From assembly GCA_910588775.1 (NCBI GenBank), contig CAJURH010000004.1:1-64000 (forward strand): a DNA stretch of 64,000 nucleotides, read 5' to 3'. The notes beneath the pieces are model-generated. The model was not told the DNA's origin. It saw nothing but the letters and a program-made list of their open reading frames with translations, and searched no databases. Made by a program: the position numbers and the translations under genes. How positions within the stretch are numbered: the stretch's first letter is position 1; each line of letters begins with the position of its first letter. Of this stretch, positions 1 through 8,140 are shown piece after piece. This DNA comes from an uncultured Lachnospiraceae bacterium. GTDB lineage: Bacteria > Bacillota > Clostridia > Lachnospirales > Lachnospiraceae.

Positions 1-548
1 CTTCCACCCGTATTTAAACGCTGAAACATCTCATATTGCGCAAATTCATCGCTACTTTTATCAATAATAATAATTAAAATTTTTGCTCTTTTTATATACC
101 TGCGTTGGGCGTTTGTAAGGGATATGCTCTCGTCTTCATCCTCCCAATATTTTCCCTCAAGCGATGGAAGGAATTTTGTACAAGCCAACGGCTCTCTTTC
201 CATAATTTCATCTGTAAATTCATCCATCTCTTCATCATCTGTTACTTTTTTCAAAATTCCCATAAATTTAAAAATGGTCGATAATCTTTGCTGACCATCA
301 ATCAAATTCCATTTGCCTCTTTCGTTCTGGTATACATAAATTGGCGGAATCGGAATATTCAATAAAATAGATTCTATCAAAGCCGATTGCTGCGTTATAT
401 CCCAGCGAAACATTCTTTGATAAATGGGGCTTATATCCAGATCGCCTTCCTGGTAAAGGTTCGCCAATTCGCCAATCGACAATGGATAATTATCTGTTTT
501 AATTGCTTTTGCCATATTTTCAATTTCTTTCTGTAAAGTATTTTCCAT
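1..548 (-). CDS. DUF262 (GmrSD N-terminal/ParB-like) protein, 3' end outside window
   Basis: The reverse strand has an uninterrupted frame from an ATG at 548 to the window edge, at least 182 codons. The ATG follows an AGGAGGG ribosome binding site at about 8 nt. The translation has the DUF262 signature: a PIYQRMFRW segment near residue 41 and an IDGQQRLS segment near residue 78, the DGQQR motif that binds and hydrolyses nucleotide in GmrS-type proteins. DUF262 proteins include subunits of type IV modification-dependent restriction systems and other nucleotide-driven defence or DNA-processing factors. The C-terminal DUF1524 HNH domain, if present, lies outside the window, so the exact role is open. 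Family call is firm; function is inferred. Confidence 0.8.
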   Translation of the reverse strand, partial: MENTLQKEIENMAKAIKTDNYPLSIGELANLYQEGDLDISPIYQRMFRWDITQQSALIESILLNIPIPPIYVYQNERGKWNLIDGQQRLSTIFKFMGILKKVTDDEEMDEFTDEIMEREPLACTKFLPSLEGKYWEDEDESISLTNAQRRYIKRAKILIIIIDKSSDEFAQYEMFQRLNTGG

Positions 549-816
549 TTAGTTTATCCCTCCTGTATTTTATTCATGCATATATAATTTAAAATCTATT
601 ATTTAATACTGAAATATTTTCAAAGCAGTCTCTCTATTTGCATACATTGTAACTAAATTTGAATAAAAAATCAAGAAAAACTGAATGCTGGATATGTGTG
701 AACAATCACCGCGACGTGGTAAAATATCAAAAGATTTGACAAAAAGAACTATATTCCAGAAAATAAGAATTGAAATAATTTGTAACAATATGAACAATGC
801 TAAATGGATTTAGAAA
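549..816. other. AT-rich intergenic region
   Basis: About 270 bases lie between the DUF262 start and the lysozyme terminator. The sequence is AT-rich and should hold the promoter of the DUF262 gene, but I could not place a convincing -35/-10 pair. A 64-codon frame on the minus strand (603-797) has no ribosome binding site and no protein-like features, so I do not call a gene. Confidence 0.5.
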
Positions 817-843
817 TTGGCAGGCGAATCAATCACCTGCCAA
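817..843 (-). terminator. Rho-independent terminator of the lysozyme gene
   Basis: An 8-bp stem TTGGCAGG/CCTGCCAA with an 11-nt loop lies 12 nt beyond the GH25 stop codon. On the minus strand it is followed by TTTCT, a short U-rich tail. Confidence 0.65.
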
Positions 844-854
844 CTTCCACTCAA

Positions 855-2348
855 TTATCTCACCCAAACGCCATTTTTCTTAAATTTATAAGACTTCCCG
901 TCAATCACGCGGGTCGTGTTTCGAACCATGGCGCCGGAGCTGTCAAAGTAATAAAATTTGTTCTTATATTGCAGCCAGCCTATGCGCATCACGCCATTCG
1001 TCTTCAGATAATACCGCTTACCCTTGAAAGTCAGCCATCCAGTCTTCATCTGACCGTCTTTTTTCAGGTAATACCAGTCTCCCTTCCACTGCAGCCAGCT
1101 GGCCGTCTGCATCTGACCATTTTTCTTCATGAAATACCAGATGCCCTTTGACTGCACCCAGTTCTGTTTCACCATGGCGCCGGAACTATTGAAGTAATAC
1201 CATTTACCCCCTATCTTCTGCCAGCCTTTTTGCATCACGCCGGCGCTGTTCAGATAATATTTCACGCCTTTTAACGTGAGCCATCCGGTCTTGGCCTTAC
1301 CGCTTTTTGTCAGGTAATACCAGTTCTTCTTGGGCTTCTTCCACGCGCCTGTTACCATGGCGCCGTTGGACTCAAAATAATACTTGGCCCCATTGATGGA
1401 TTTCATTCCCGTGCGCATCACGCCGTTTTTGCCAAAATAATAGGTCTTCCCATCCACCGTCTTAAAATCCGCGGCCCGGTAGCCTTCACTGTCAAAATAG
1501 TAGGTTTTCCCGTCTATCTTCTTAAACTTGTTTTTCACATACGCGCCTGTGGCAAGTTTATAGCGGTATCCCTTGGTGGATTTCTCCCAGCCTGTCTTGG
1601 GCGCGGGATTGTTGGCATATTTCTTATACGCATAGTCCAAGTCCACATATCCGTTGATTCCGCTGACTTTCCCCTGATCCGTCACTTGCCAGATGTCGCG
1701 GGCAACGCTTGCCGTGGGATTCGGCGCCCACTCGGCAATCCATGCGTCCACGCCTTTAAGGCCGCTCATATTAATGTAATATTTCGCCCAATATGTATTG
1801 CAGTAAATCATCGGCTTGTAGCCTGCAGCCCGCACCTCGTCGGCGAACACCTGGACAATCTTGGTTCTTCGCGCTGTGGTCAGACTGTGCTGACTGGCGT
1901 CCTCAATGTCAATGACCACCGGGTAATCTATCTTATAACCTTTAATGGCATTAATCGTGACCTTGGCGTCTTTCCTGGACTGGGCTTCCGTCTTCGCAAG
2001 ACTGTAGAAATACACGCCCACCGGAATCCCCACCCGGTTAGCCTCCCTCAGATTCCTTTTATAATTGTCATCCATACCGCCGCCATGAGCTACCCGAATC
2101 ATGGCGAACTCAATCTGACCGCTGGCCGCCACTTTATCCCAGTCAATATTCCCCTGCCAGACAGACACATCCATCCCTTTGGCCACCACATTGGGCACAA
2201 CTTTACCGGCGCTGTTATAGTATTTCCCATTTCTCTTCTCCCAGGCTTTCACCGCAGCCTGGGCCGGCTGCACAGAAGACAGAATTCCGCCCACGGACAG
2301 AATCGCCGCCAGAGCGGCTGCCGTTACCCTTCTTAAAATTCTCCCCAT
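855..2348 (-). CDS. Secreted GH25 lysozyme with C-terminal cell-wall-binding repeats
   Basis: Predicted 497-residue exported muramidase that cleaves the MurNAc-GlcNAc bond of peptidoglycan. Residues 1 to about 31 form a signal peptide ending in AQA. The GH25 barrel begins near residue 57 with GMDVSVWQGNIDW and carries the acidic DIED motif near residue 145. From about residue 255 to the end there are roughly ten aromatic/glycine repeats of about 20 residues (patterns like KTYYF, WYYLK, GAMVTG), typical of choline-binding-type wall anchors. Start: the ATG at 2348 has GGGAG 8 nt upstream; the in-frame GTG at 2354 would leave too little spacing. It has its own promoter and terminator, so it is monocistronic. 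It could serve in wall turnover or in killing competitors. Confidence 0.93.
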   Translation of the reverse strand: MGRILRRVTAAALAAILSVGGILSSVQPAQAAVKAWEKRNGKYYNSAGKVVPNVVAKGMDVSVWQGNIDWDKVAASGQIEFAMIRVAHGGGMDDNYKRNLREANRVGIPVGVYFYSLAKTEAQSRKDAKVTINAIKGYKIDYPVVIDIEDASQHSLTTARRTKIVQVFADEVRAAGYKPMIYCNTYWAKYYINMSGLKGVDAWIAEWAPNPTASVARDIWQVTDQGKVSGINGYVDLDYAYKKYANNPAPKTGWEKSTKGYRYKLATGAYVKNKFKKIDGKTYYFDSEGYRAADFKTVDGKTYYFGKNGVMRTGMKSINGAKYYFESNGAMVTGAWKKPKKNWYYLTKSGKAKTGWLTLKGVKYYLNSAGVMQKGWQKIGGKWYYFNSSGAMVKQNWVQSKGIWYFMKKNGQMQTASWLQWKGDWYYLKKDGQMKTGWLTFKGKRYYLKTNGVMRIGWLQYKNKFYYFDSSGAMVRNTTRVIDGKSYKFKKNGVWVR

Positions 2349-2424
2349 TTTCACTTCTCCCTTTTGAATGATTGAATGAACTTAAAAAGCTTTCACTATA
2401 AAATGTTAAATTTTTGTTACAAAC

Positions 2425-2453
2425 ATTATACTAACAAAAAAGATAAAAATCAA
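2425..2453 (-). promoter_or_regulatory. Promoter of the GH25 lysozyme gene
   Basis: On the minus strand TTGATT, a 17-bp spacer and TATAAT. It is divergent from the wecE promoter, with the two -35 boxes only 9 bp apart. Confidence 0.75.
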
Positions 2454-2462
2454 CATCTAATT

Positions 2463-2491
2463 TTGACCATTTCCACCAACTATGTTATAAT
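2463..2491 (+). promoter_or_regulatory. Promoter of the wecE-like gene, directly abutting its start codon
   Basis: TTGACC (2463-2468), a 17-bp spacer and TATAAT (2486-2491). The expected transcription start is 2498-2499, which coincides with the ATG at 2499. This predicts a leaderless mRNA. Confidence 0.75.
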
Positions 2492-2498
2492 GGACCAC

Positions 2499-3632
2499 AT
2501 GATTGATTTTAATATTCCCCCTTATGTGGGCACCGAAGAAAAGTACATACAAGAAGCGATTCAGAAGCGCAAACTCTGCGGAGACGGCATGTTCACCAAA
2601 CAATGCAGCCATTGGATGGAGGAGAATCTATCGGTCCGCCATGCCCTGCTGACCACTTCCTGCACCCATGCCCTGGAAATGGCCGCCGTGCTCACCGGGG
2701 TAGGCGACGGGGATGAAGTGATTATGCCGTCCTACACTTTCGTCTCCACGGCCAACGCATTCGTGCAGCGGGGCGCGCGCATTGTGTTCGCGGACATTCG
2801 CCCAGACACCATGAATCTGGACGAACGGCTGCTGGAAGACGCCATAACGCCCAGGACTCGCGTCCTTGTGCTGGTGCACTACGCGGGCGTAGCCTGTGAC
2901 ATGGACCCCATCCTGGACATTGCCCGCAGACACAACTTGATGGTCGTGGAAGACGCGGCCCAATGCCTGTCGTCCCGTTACAAGGGAAAAGCCCTGGGGA
3001 CTATCGGCGATTACGGCTGTTTGAGTTTTCACGAGACCAAGAACCTGACCATGGGCGAAGGCGGCGCCCTGCTTTTTCAAGAGGACAATGCCCTGGAACG
3101 GGCAGAGATTATCCGGGAAAAGGGCACCAACCGCAGCAAATTTTTCCGGGGACAGGTGGACAAATACTCTTGGATGGACTATGGCTCCTCCTATCTGCCC
3201 AGCGAATTAAACGCCGCCTACTTGTGGGGCCAGTTTATGGAATGTGAGAAAATCCAGCGAGACCGCATGGAAACTTGGCGTTTCTACCACCAGGCATTTG
3301 CTAAGCTGGAGCAGGCCGGATACGTAAGCCGCCCAGTGATTCCACCCTACGCCGTTCACAACGCCCACATGTATTATCTGAAACTGGCGGACCTTGAAAC
3401 CCGCACCCGTTTTATCTCTTATCTGAAAGAACAGGGCGTCATGGCCGTCTTCCACTACGTGCCCCTGCACACATCCGTGGCCGGACAGAAATTCGGTCGG
3501 TTCTTCGGGGAGGACAAATACACCACGAAAGAGAGCGAACGGCTGGCGCGCCTGCCTCTTTATTACGGCATCGGTCCGAAAAACCGGGAAAAAGTCGTGG
3601 AAGCCGTAAAAAGTTTTTTCCGCAATAATTAA
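2499..3632 (+). CDS. wecE: dTDP-4-amino-4,6-dideoxygalactose transaminase family (WecE/RffA-like, DegT fold)
   Basis: 377-residue PLP-dependent sugar aminotransferase. RffA/WecE converts dTDP-4-keto-6-deoxyglucose plus glutamate to the 4-amino sugar nucleotide. The start is placed at 2499 because the protein then begins MIDFNIPPYVGTE, matching the RffA N-terminus; upstream in-frame ATGs lie inside the promoter. Recognisable blocks are KLCGDG near residue 25, PSYTFVSTANAF near 77, VEDAAQ near 150 and the PLP lysine K181 in SFHETKN. RffA-specific stretches REKGTNRS, FFRGQVDK and TTKESERL are also present. No Shine-Dalgarno precedes the ATG. Its stop overlaps the stop of the convergent transporter gene, and it probably supplies the amino sugar used by that operon. 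The exact sugar is unproven. Confidence 0.9.
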   Translation: MIDFNIPPYVGTEEKYIQEAIQKRKLCGDGMFTKQCSHWMEENLSVRHALLTTSCTHALEMAAVLTGVGDGDEVIMPSYTFVSTANAFVQRGARIVFADIRPDTMNLDERLLEDAITPRTRVLVLVHYAGVACDMDPILDIARRHNLMVVEDAAQCLSSRYKGKALGTIGDYGCLSFHETKNLTMGEGGALLFQEDNALERAEIIREKGTNRSKFFRGQVDKYSWMDYGSSYLPSELNAAYLWGQFMECEKIQRDRMETWRFYHQAFAKLEQAGYVSRPVIPPYAVHNAHMYYLKLADLETRTRFISYLKEQGVMAVFHYVPLHTSVAGQKFGRFFGEDKYTTKESERLARLPLYYGIGPKNREKVVEAVKSFFRNN

Positions 3633-3970
3633 CCCAAAGTATAGACCAGCGCCCCGCAGATGATCAGGATATTTCCCAGGATTTTTCTGCGGGTGACCCG
3701 CTCCTTCAAAACCAGGCAGGACAGCAACATCACAAACACGTAGCACATCGAGTCAATCACAGACCCATACTTCATATCAATCTTGGTGTAACACCAGGTA
3801 TTCAGAAACAAAATCCCAAAATACATGGCGTAAGACGTGATCACCCGCCAGTTCAGATAATCCCCAAACAGCCAGTCATAGGTCCGGTTGGCGCTCTGCT
3901 TCAGCAAAATCTGGGAAACCGCCGCAAAGAAAGTCCCGGCCAGCATAATCAGCAAATAAATTTTATTCAT
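3629..3970 (-). CDS. EmrE/ArnF-like small membrane transporter, second half of a pair
   Basis: 113-residue protein with four predicted membrane helices and the SMR/EamA half-transporter look: SQILLKQSA near residue 16, a central ITSYAMYFGILFL segment and a C-terminal GNILIICGALVY helix. ArnE/ArnF-type pairs flip undecaprenyl-phosphate-linked amino sugars across the membrane. The start at 3970 is chosen for homology (MNKIYLLIMLAG); it overlaps the preceding gene by 8 nt, so translation is probably coupled. Last gene of the five-gene minus-strand operon. Its TAA shares the bases TTAA with the stop of the convergent wecE-like gene. The ligand is inferred from context only. Confidence 0.75.
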   Translation of the reverse strand: MNKIYLLIMLAGTFFAAVSQILLKQSANRTYDWLFGDYLNWRVITSYAMYFGILFLNTWCYTKIDMKYGSVIDSMCYVFVMLLSCLVLKERVTRRKILGNILIICGALVYTLG

Positions 3971-4316
3971 AAGACACCACCACCACTCCCGCGAACACCA
4001 GCACAAGCCCCAGAATGTTTAAAAGACTTAAATGTTCTCCGAAAATCACCACCGCCCACAACTGCCCCCAAATCAAATACACCGACTTGTTGGCATAGGC
4101 GATGCTCAATTCAAACTTCTTAATCACCTGCTGCCAGGCCAGCGCATAAACGCCACAGTTAAGCAGCATGAGAAATGCAAACACATAAAGCAATCTGGAA
4201 TGCAGTCCTTCTTTATTCAACTGCATGGAAGCCGCTTTGGAAAACACCGTGGTAAAAGAAAACAGTAAGATATTCAAATGTAATTTTATATAATCCAAAG
4301 GCCCCGGTTTACCCAT
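3963..4316 (-). CDS. EmrE/ArnE-like small membrane transporter, first half of a pair
   Basis: 117-residue hydrophobic protein with four predicted helices, ending with the EamA-like VYLIWGQLWAVVIFGEHLS segment followed by a final LGLVLVFAGVVVVS helix. With the next gene it should form a heterodimeric small flippase, as ArnE/ArnF do. The start at 4316 (MGKPGPLDY) overlaps the ATP-grasp stop by 8 nt; an in-frame ATG 30 nt upstream is less likely. The pair follows an ArnC-like glycosyltransferase in the same operon, which supports export of a lipid-linked sugar. Confidence 0.72.
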   Translation of the reverse strand: MGKPGPLDYIKLHLNILLFSFTTVFSKAASMQLNKEGLHSRLLYVFAFLMLLNCGVYALAWQQVIKKFELSIAYANKSVYLIWGQLWAVVIFGEHLSLLNILGLVLVFAGVVVVSYE

Positions 4317-5553
4317 CCATCCGTCCTCCTCTCCCCGCACATCCATTCAAATAAAGCAGCGTCTCGCCGTTCACCCAGACGCAGGACTGCGCCCGATCGT
4401 AGATTGCCTGAAATTCTTCTTCCATTTCCGTCTGCACAATCACATGGCCAATCCGGCTGGTCCCGTTTCTCATGGCCTCCACCTTATGGCCCACCGGATA
4501 ATCCATCACAATCTGCGCGCCTGCCTCCTTCAAACTCACAATCCCCTCTTCCTCTATCCTGGAAATCACTCCGTCCACCGGACTCATCAGCAGCCGCCCT
4601 TCGCAGGGTTTGTAAACGCTTTCTGCGGATTCTGGAAAATCCACCGGATTCCCCAGCGCGTTTTCAATGATTTTCTCATAAAAAGAAAACCCATAGTGAA
4701 TGGAAATCAGTTCCGGAATGCAGGTGGCTCCTGTACGGCCTCCGATTTCCAAAACCCAGGCCCGCTCTCCATCCACCAGCACGTCCGCATTGACCGGACA
4801 TGCATCCAGCCCCACCGCATCCACCGCCAACTGCATCTGCCGACGGATTTCCTCCAGAAGCCGCTGGGACCCCAGATAGGGAAAACGATGGCCTGCCGGC
4901 GCCGCCGCCTGTCCACTGCGGAACATATATTTCTCATGGGGCGCGAAAAACACCAGACGGCCGCCTTTCACAAATCCGTCCACGCCAATCTCATGGGCTT
5001 GTATATATTCTTCCGCCAGCGCATAACCTTTTTGCGAAACTTCCATGGCTTCATGAAAAGCCGCCTCCAGCTGGCTTTCTTCCTTCACAATCACCACGCC
5101 CCGGCTGCCGGAACTGTCCACCGCCTTCACCACCAACGGATACCCCAGCCGCTGCGCGGCCTGACGAACCTGAACCAGAGACGATGCTTTCTCGAAACGA
5201 GGCGTGGATACGCCGCCCCGGCAAAACGCCTCCTTCATCCGCCATTTATCGGTAACCCGGCAAGCCGCGTCAAAGCTCAGGCCACAAAGTCCCAGCCGCT
5301 TACATATGTAACCGATGGCCGCCACCGCCACGTCTGTGCCGGATGTGCAGACGCCATCGATTCCCTCTCTTTTGGCCGCTTCCAGGATTCCTTCCCGGTC
5401 CCGGGTATCCAGAAGGCATACCTGGTCCGCCACTTCAAATCCCGGATAATCCCCCGGACAACTGACGGCAATGGTATACAGCCCCATCTCCCTGGCCTGT
5501 CGAATTAAAGGAACCTGGTAAATGCCCGCCCCCAAAATCATTAACTTTTTCAT
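4309..5553 (-). CDS. ATP-grasp domain ligase (carbamoyl-phosphate-synthase/PurK-like)
   Basis: 414-residue soluble protein. The N-terminus is a Rossmann-like pre-ATP-grasp domain (KKLMILGAGIYQVPLI). The ATP-grasp core follows: RLGYPLVVKAVDSSGSRGV near residue 140 (phosphate-binding loop), AEEYIQAHEIGVDGFVKGG near 185, and the metal site WVLEIGGRTGATCIPEL near 270. Such enzymes activate a carboxylate as acyl-phosphate and join it to an amine. ATGA overlap with the glycosyltransferase upstream indicates coupling. In this operon it could attach an amino acid or other acid to the amino sugar made by the WecE-like enzyme. That substrate is speculative; the family assignment is firm. Confidence 0.85.
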   Translation of the reverse strand: MKKLMILGAGIYQVPLIRQAREMGLYTIAVSCPGDYPGFEVADQVCLLDTRDREGILEAAKREGIDGVCTSGTDVAVAAIGYICKRLGLCGLSFDAACRVTDKWRMKEAFCRGGVSTPRFEKASSLVQVRQAAQRLGYPLVVKAVDSSGSRGVVIVKEESQLEAAFHEAMEVSQKGYALAEEYIQAHEIGVDGFVKGGRLVFFAPHEKYMFRSGQAAAPAGHRFPYLGSQRLLEEIRRQMQLAVDAVGLDACPVNADVLVDGERAWVLEIGGRTGATCIPELISIHYGFSFYEKIIENALGNPVDFPESAESVYKPCEGRLLMSPVDGVISRIEEEGIVSLKEAGAQIVMDYPVGHKVEAMRNGTSRIGHVIVQTEMEEEFQAIYDRAQSCVWVNGETLLYLNGCAGRGGRMDG

Positions 5554-6497
5554 CTCTCTTTTGGTTTCCCGCTTTCTTCTATATTAATGGTTTCCCGCAC
5601 AATATACTGGGGCGTGTGGTTCAGAGTCAGCAACATTTTTCCCAGGTATTCTCCCATAATGCCCAACACCATCAAAACCAGGCCGAAAAATACCACCATA
5701 ATGCAGATGATGGAGGACCAGCCCACGGGAATATCGGGGGAGAGCAGTTTCTTAATCACGATGACCACCGCCGCAATAAACCCGCCGCAGGCCGACAACA
5801 TCCCCAACACCGAGGAAATACGCAGAGGAATCACCGAATAATTCCAATAGGCCAGCCACAGACGCACCAGCTTGCGCAGGGTGTAATTGGAAGTTCCCAC
5901 CTCCCGTTTGAAATGCTCCACCGTCACGTTGCCGATGTTGTGGGTGGTGCGGTAGAAAATACCGTCGATATACGGATTGTAACTGGTGTATTTGACCACT
6001 TCCCTTTGCACCGCCTGGGTGATGATCCAGAAGTTACTGGACAATATCTCCTTAGGACGGCCCAGCAGGATTCTGGACGACACTTCATTGAGCTTGCTGG
6101 ACAGATTTTTGAAAAAGGAATTTTTCTTTCGGGGGTATACGCCGTAGACCAGATCGTACCCTTCCTCTATCTTGGCAATCAATTTGAAAATCTGGGAGGG
6201 ATGGGTCTGCATATCATCGTCCATGCCCAGAATATAATCCCCTTCGGCGTAGGCCAGCGCCGCCATCAACGCATTGTGCTGCCCAAAATTGCGCAGCAGA
6301 TCCACTCCTTTGACATTATCCCGCTGCTGAGCCAGCCTGCGTATGGCGCCGAAAGTGTCGTCTTTGGAGTGATCGTTCACCAGCACAAATTCGCAGTCGT
6401 AGCCCGGATTTTTCTCAAATTCCTCTGTCACCAGCTCCACCACCTTTCGGATGGTCGCCTGTGAATTGTAGCAAGGTATCACAACGGATACGAACAT
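5550..6497 (-). CDS. Polyprenyl-phosphate glycosyltransferase, GT2 (ArnC/DPM1-like)
   Basis: 315 residues. The N-terminal GT-A domain begins VSVVIPCYNS and has the DHSKDD and GMDDDMQTHP motifs that bind nucleotide sugar and metal. Two membrane helices near residues 225-300 end in GIMGEYLGKM, the standard arrangement of ArnC/GtrB enzymes that move a sugar from a nucleotide donor to undecaprenyl phosphate on the inner leaflet. It overlaps the PLP-enzyme gene by 19 nt upstream and the ATP-grasp gene by 4 nt (ATGA) downstream. With a WecE-like aminotransferase and two ArnE/F-like halves nearby, it likely loads an amino sugar onto the lipid carrier. Confidence 0.88.
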   Translation of the reverse strand: MFVSVVIPCYNSQATIRKVVELVTEEFEKNPGYDCEFVLVNDHSKDDTFGAIRRLAQQRDNVKGVDLLRNFGQHNALMAALAYAEGDYILGMDDDMQTHPSQIFKLIAKIEEGYDLVYGVYPRKKNSFFKNLSSKLNEVSSRILLGRPKEILSSNFWIITQAVQREVVKYTSYNPYIDGIFYRTTHNIGNVTVEHFKREVGTSNYTLRKLVRLWLAYWNYSVIPLRISSVLGMLSACGGFIAAVVIVIKKLLSPDIPVGWSSIICIMVVFFGLVLMVLGIMGEYLGKMLLTLNHTPQYIVRETINIEESGKPKER

Positions 6498-7459
6498 GAC
6501 GTCCCCCCTTCCTTCGCCTCGTCCATCACAAAATCATAAAAAAGCGGCGCGCCCCCTGTGTGCAGGAACAAAATATTCGCGTCCCCAATGGAATTTTCCC
6601 GCAGATACTGTTCCATTCCCCAGAACGCTTTACCTGTGTAGGTGGGATCCAGAGGCAGGGAATTTTCCACAAACTGGCGGCGGATGCATTCCCTTATCCG
6701 CGAATCGTATTTCCCGTAACCGCCCAGCAAATATGCGTCCTCCAAAAAGATGTGTTCTTCCAAGTCATCTGGCACAGGAAGTCTTTGATTGTCCCAATAC
6801 TGTCGCAAAGCTCTGTGAATAATCTGACTTCCCCGCCCCCTCTCCCTGGAAACGGAAATCCCGATGATTTTCTTCTTGCCGCCCGCCAACCGATTTCCCG
6901 CAATTAGACCGCTCTGGGTAGCGCCGGTGCCGGACGGTGTGAAAATATAATCAAAGAATACGCCCAGTTCCTTCTCCTGGCGCAAAATCTCCTGGTACGC
7001 GTCCACATACGCCTGTACGGGAACGCCCTCCCGGCCTTCCCCCCATTTATCTCCATAAATATAATAAGGCTTCCTGCCCTCTTTTTTCAGCCGCAAAAGC
7101 AGAGATTCCACCCCTTCGGCCACTGCGTCTTTCCGGCAGGGAATCACTTCGGTCTGTAACCACTGCATCAGATGGCTGTTGTTGGATGTTTTCTCATCCT
7201 CGTCCACGCTGGTGCACAACATGTAGCAGGGAATCTCCTTCTGGGCGCAAATATTTCCCAACACCCGGCACAGGTTGGAACGCCTGTCCCCGTAAAGCGC
7301 CATGCAGTCACAGCCCATCCGGCGCATGTCCTGGTAAAACGCCCAGCCAATGCGCACCTTGTTTCCCCCCAAGGAAAAGGGAAGCAGATCGTCCCGCTTC
7401 ACATAGAGGCGAAGGCCGTTTCCTTGGGAGTGATGTATTTCGTATAACGGTGTATTCAT
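6479..7459 (-). CDS. PLP enzyme of the ACC deaminase/D-cysteine desulfhydrase family
   Basis: 326 residues, fold type II PLP enzyme. The cofactor lysine is K34 in FSLGGNKVR, the signature of the 1-aminocyclopropane-1-carboxylate deaminase/D-cysteine desulfhydrase family, and a TPSGTGATQSG phosphate-binding loop follows near residue 175. First gene of the operon that continues with the glycosyltransferase, ATP-grasp ligase and flippase pair, with its own promoter at 7505-7533. In this context it may handle a D-amino acid or cysteine derivative that becomes attached to the glycan, but nothing in the sequence fixes the substrate. The C-terminus, which overlaps the next gene, is cysteine/serine-rich and probably not functional. 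Confidence 0.82.
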   Translation of the reverse strand: MNTPLYEIHHSQGNGLRLYVKRDDLLPFSLGGNKVRIGWAFYQDMRRMGCDCMALYGDRRSNLCRVLGNICAQKEIPCYMLCTSVDEDEKTSNNSHLMQWLQTEVIPCRKDAVAEGVESLLLRLKKEGRKPYYIYGDKWGEGREGVPVQAYVDAYQEILRQEKELGVFFDYIFTPSGTGATQSGLIAGNRLAGGKKKIIGISVSRERGRGSQIIHRALRQYWDNQRLPVPDDLEEHIFLEDAYLLGGYGKYDSRIRECIRRQFVENSLPLDPTYTGKAFWGMEQYLRENSIGDANILFLHTGGAPLFYDFVMDEAKEGGTSCSYPL

Positions 7460-7504
7460 CCTAATGTCCTTTTTATATGCGTTTCTCTTTTATCCATCGG
7501 TTCG

Positions 7505-7533
7505 ATTATATTCCATTTGCCGCAAAAACGCAA
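7505..7533 (-). promoter_or_regulatory. Promoter of the five-gene envelope operon
   Basis: On the minus strand TTGCGT, a 17-bp spacer and TATAAT, with the predicted start about 40 nt upstream of the PLP-enzyme ATG. Confidence 0.65.
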
Positions 7534-7560
7534 CCGGATTGCAGATTCCTGGTTTTTGCT

Positions 7561-7589
7561 TTGCAGTCCGTGAAAATAAATGTTACAAT
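7561..7589 (+). promoter_or_regulatory. Candidate promoter for the Uma2-like gene
   Basis: TTGCAG, a 17-bp spacer and TACAAT, about 80 nt upstream of the ATG at 7671. A half-copy of the dispersed repeat (GTTTCACAATCCCC, 7625-7638) lies in the leader. Confidence 0.5.
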
Positions 7590-7670
7590 GTTTTCAATAT
7601 TCATTGGCGCACTGCAAGACCGTTGTTTCACAATCCCCTGTCATAGCAAAAAAAGAAAGGAAGACGCCTT

Positions 7671-8054
7671 ATGTCAAAGCCAATGGCGCAATCCCCTGTT
7701 TTTACCGAAGATGATTATTATCAATTACCAGAAAACATTCGCGCCGAACTGATAGACGGACAATTTTACAATATGTCCACTCCCAGCCGGATGCATCAAA
7801 AGATATTGAGTAGTCTGCATGCCACTATTTACAATTATATTCAGTCCAAAAAAGTCCCTTGTGAAATCTATCCCGCTCCATTCGCCATCAAGCTGTTTGC
7901 GAATAACAAAACCGTCGTGGAACCGGATATAAGCGTCATCTGCCACCCCACAAAACTCACCGACCGGGGATGTTCAGGCGCGCCTGACTGGATTATTGAA
8001 ATCACATCTCCCGGCAATCCCAGGCACGATTACATCCGCAAATTAAATCTGTAG
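7671..8054 (+). pseudogene. Uma2 (DUF820) family putative endonuclease, C-terminally truncated
   Basis: 127 codons preceded by AAAGAAAGGAAG. Uma2 proteins are usually near 190 residues with a PD-(D/E)XK nuclease-like core. This one has the N-terminal TEDDYYQLPE and RAELIDGQFY, the acidic strand VEPDISVIC near residue 83, and PDWIIEITSP near 104, then stops after HDYIRKLNL. The usual YWIVDP-type C-terminal third is absent from the following sequence in any frame I could see. I therefore call it a truncated remnant, although a folded short form cannot be excluded. The natural role of the family is poorly known. Confidence 0.7.
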
Positions 8055-8091
8055 ACAGACCCACGGATCTTGGATTTCCCCATGAGACGCC

Positions 8092-8129
8092 AAAGAATCC
8101 CCGAACCCGACATGGTCCAGGGATTCTTT
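8092..8129. terminator. Hairpin between convergent Uma2-like gene and yedF
   Basis: Perfect 10-bp stem AAAGAATCCC/GGGATTCTTT with an 18-nt loop. The plus-strand side is followed by a T-rich CACTTTCTCTTTT, so it probably terminates the Uma2 transcript and perhaps also the yedF operon. Confidence 0.6.
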
Positions 8130-8140
8130 CACTTTCTCTT

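Noticed and set aside
603..797. 64-codon minus-strand frame
   Set aside because: AT-rich, no ribosome binding site, no recognisable composition; lies in an intergenic gap.
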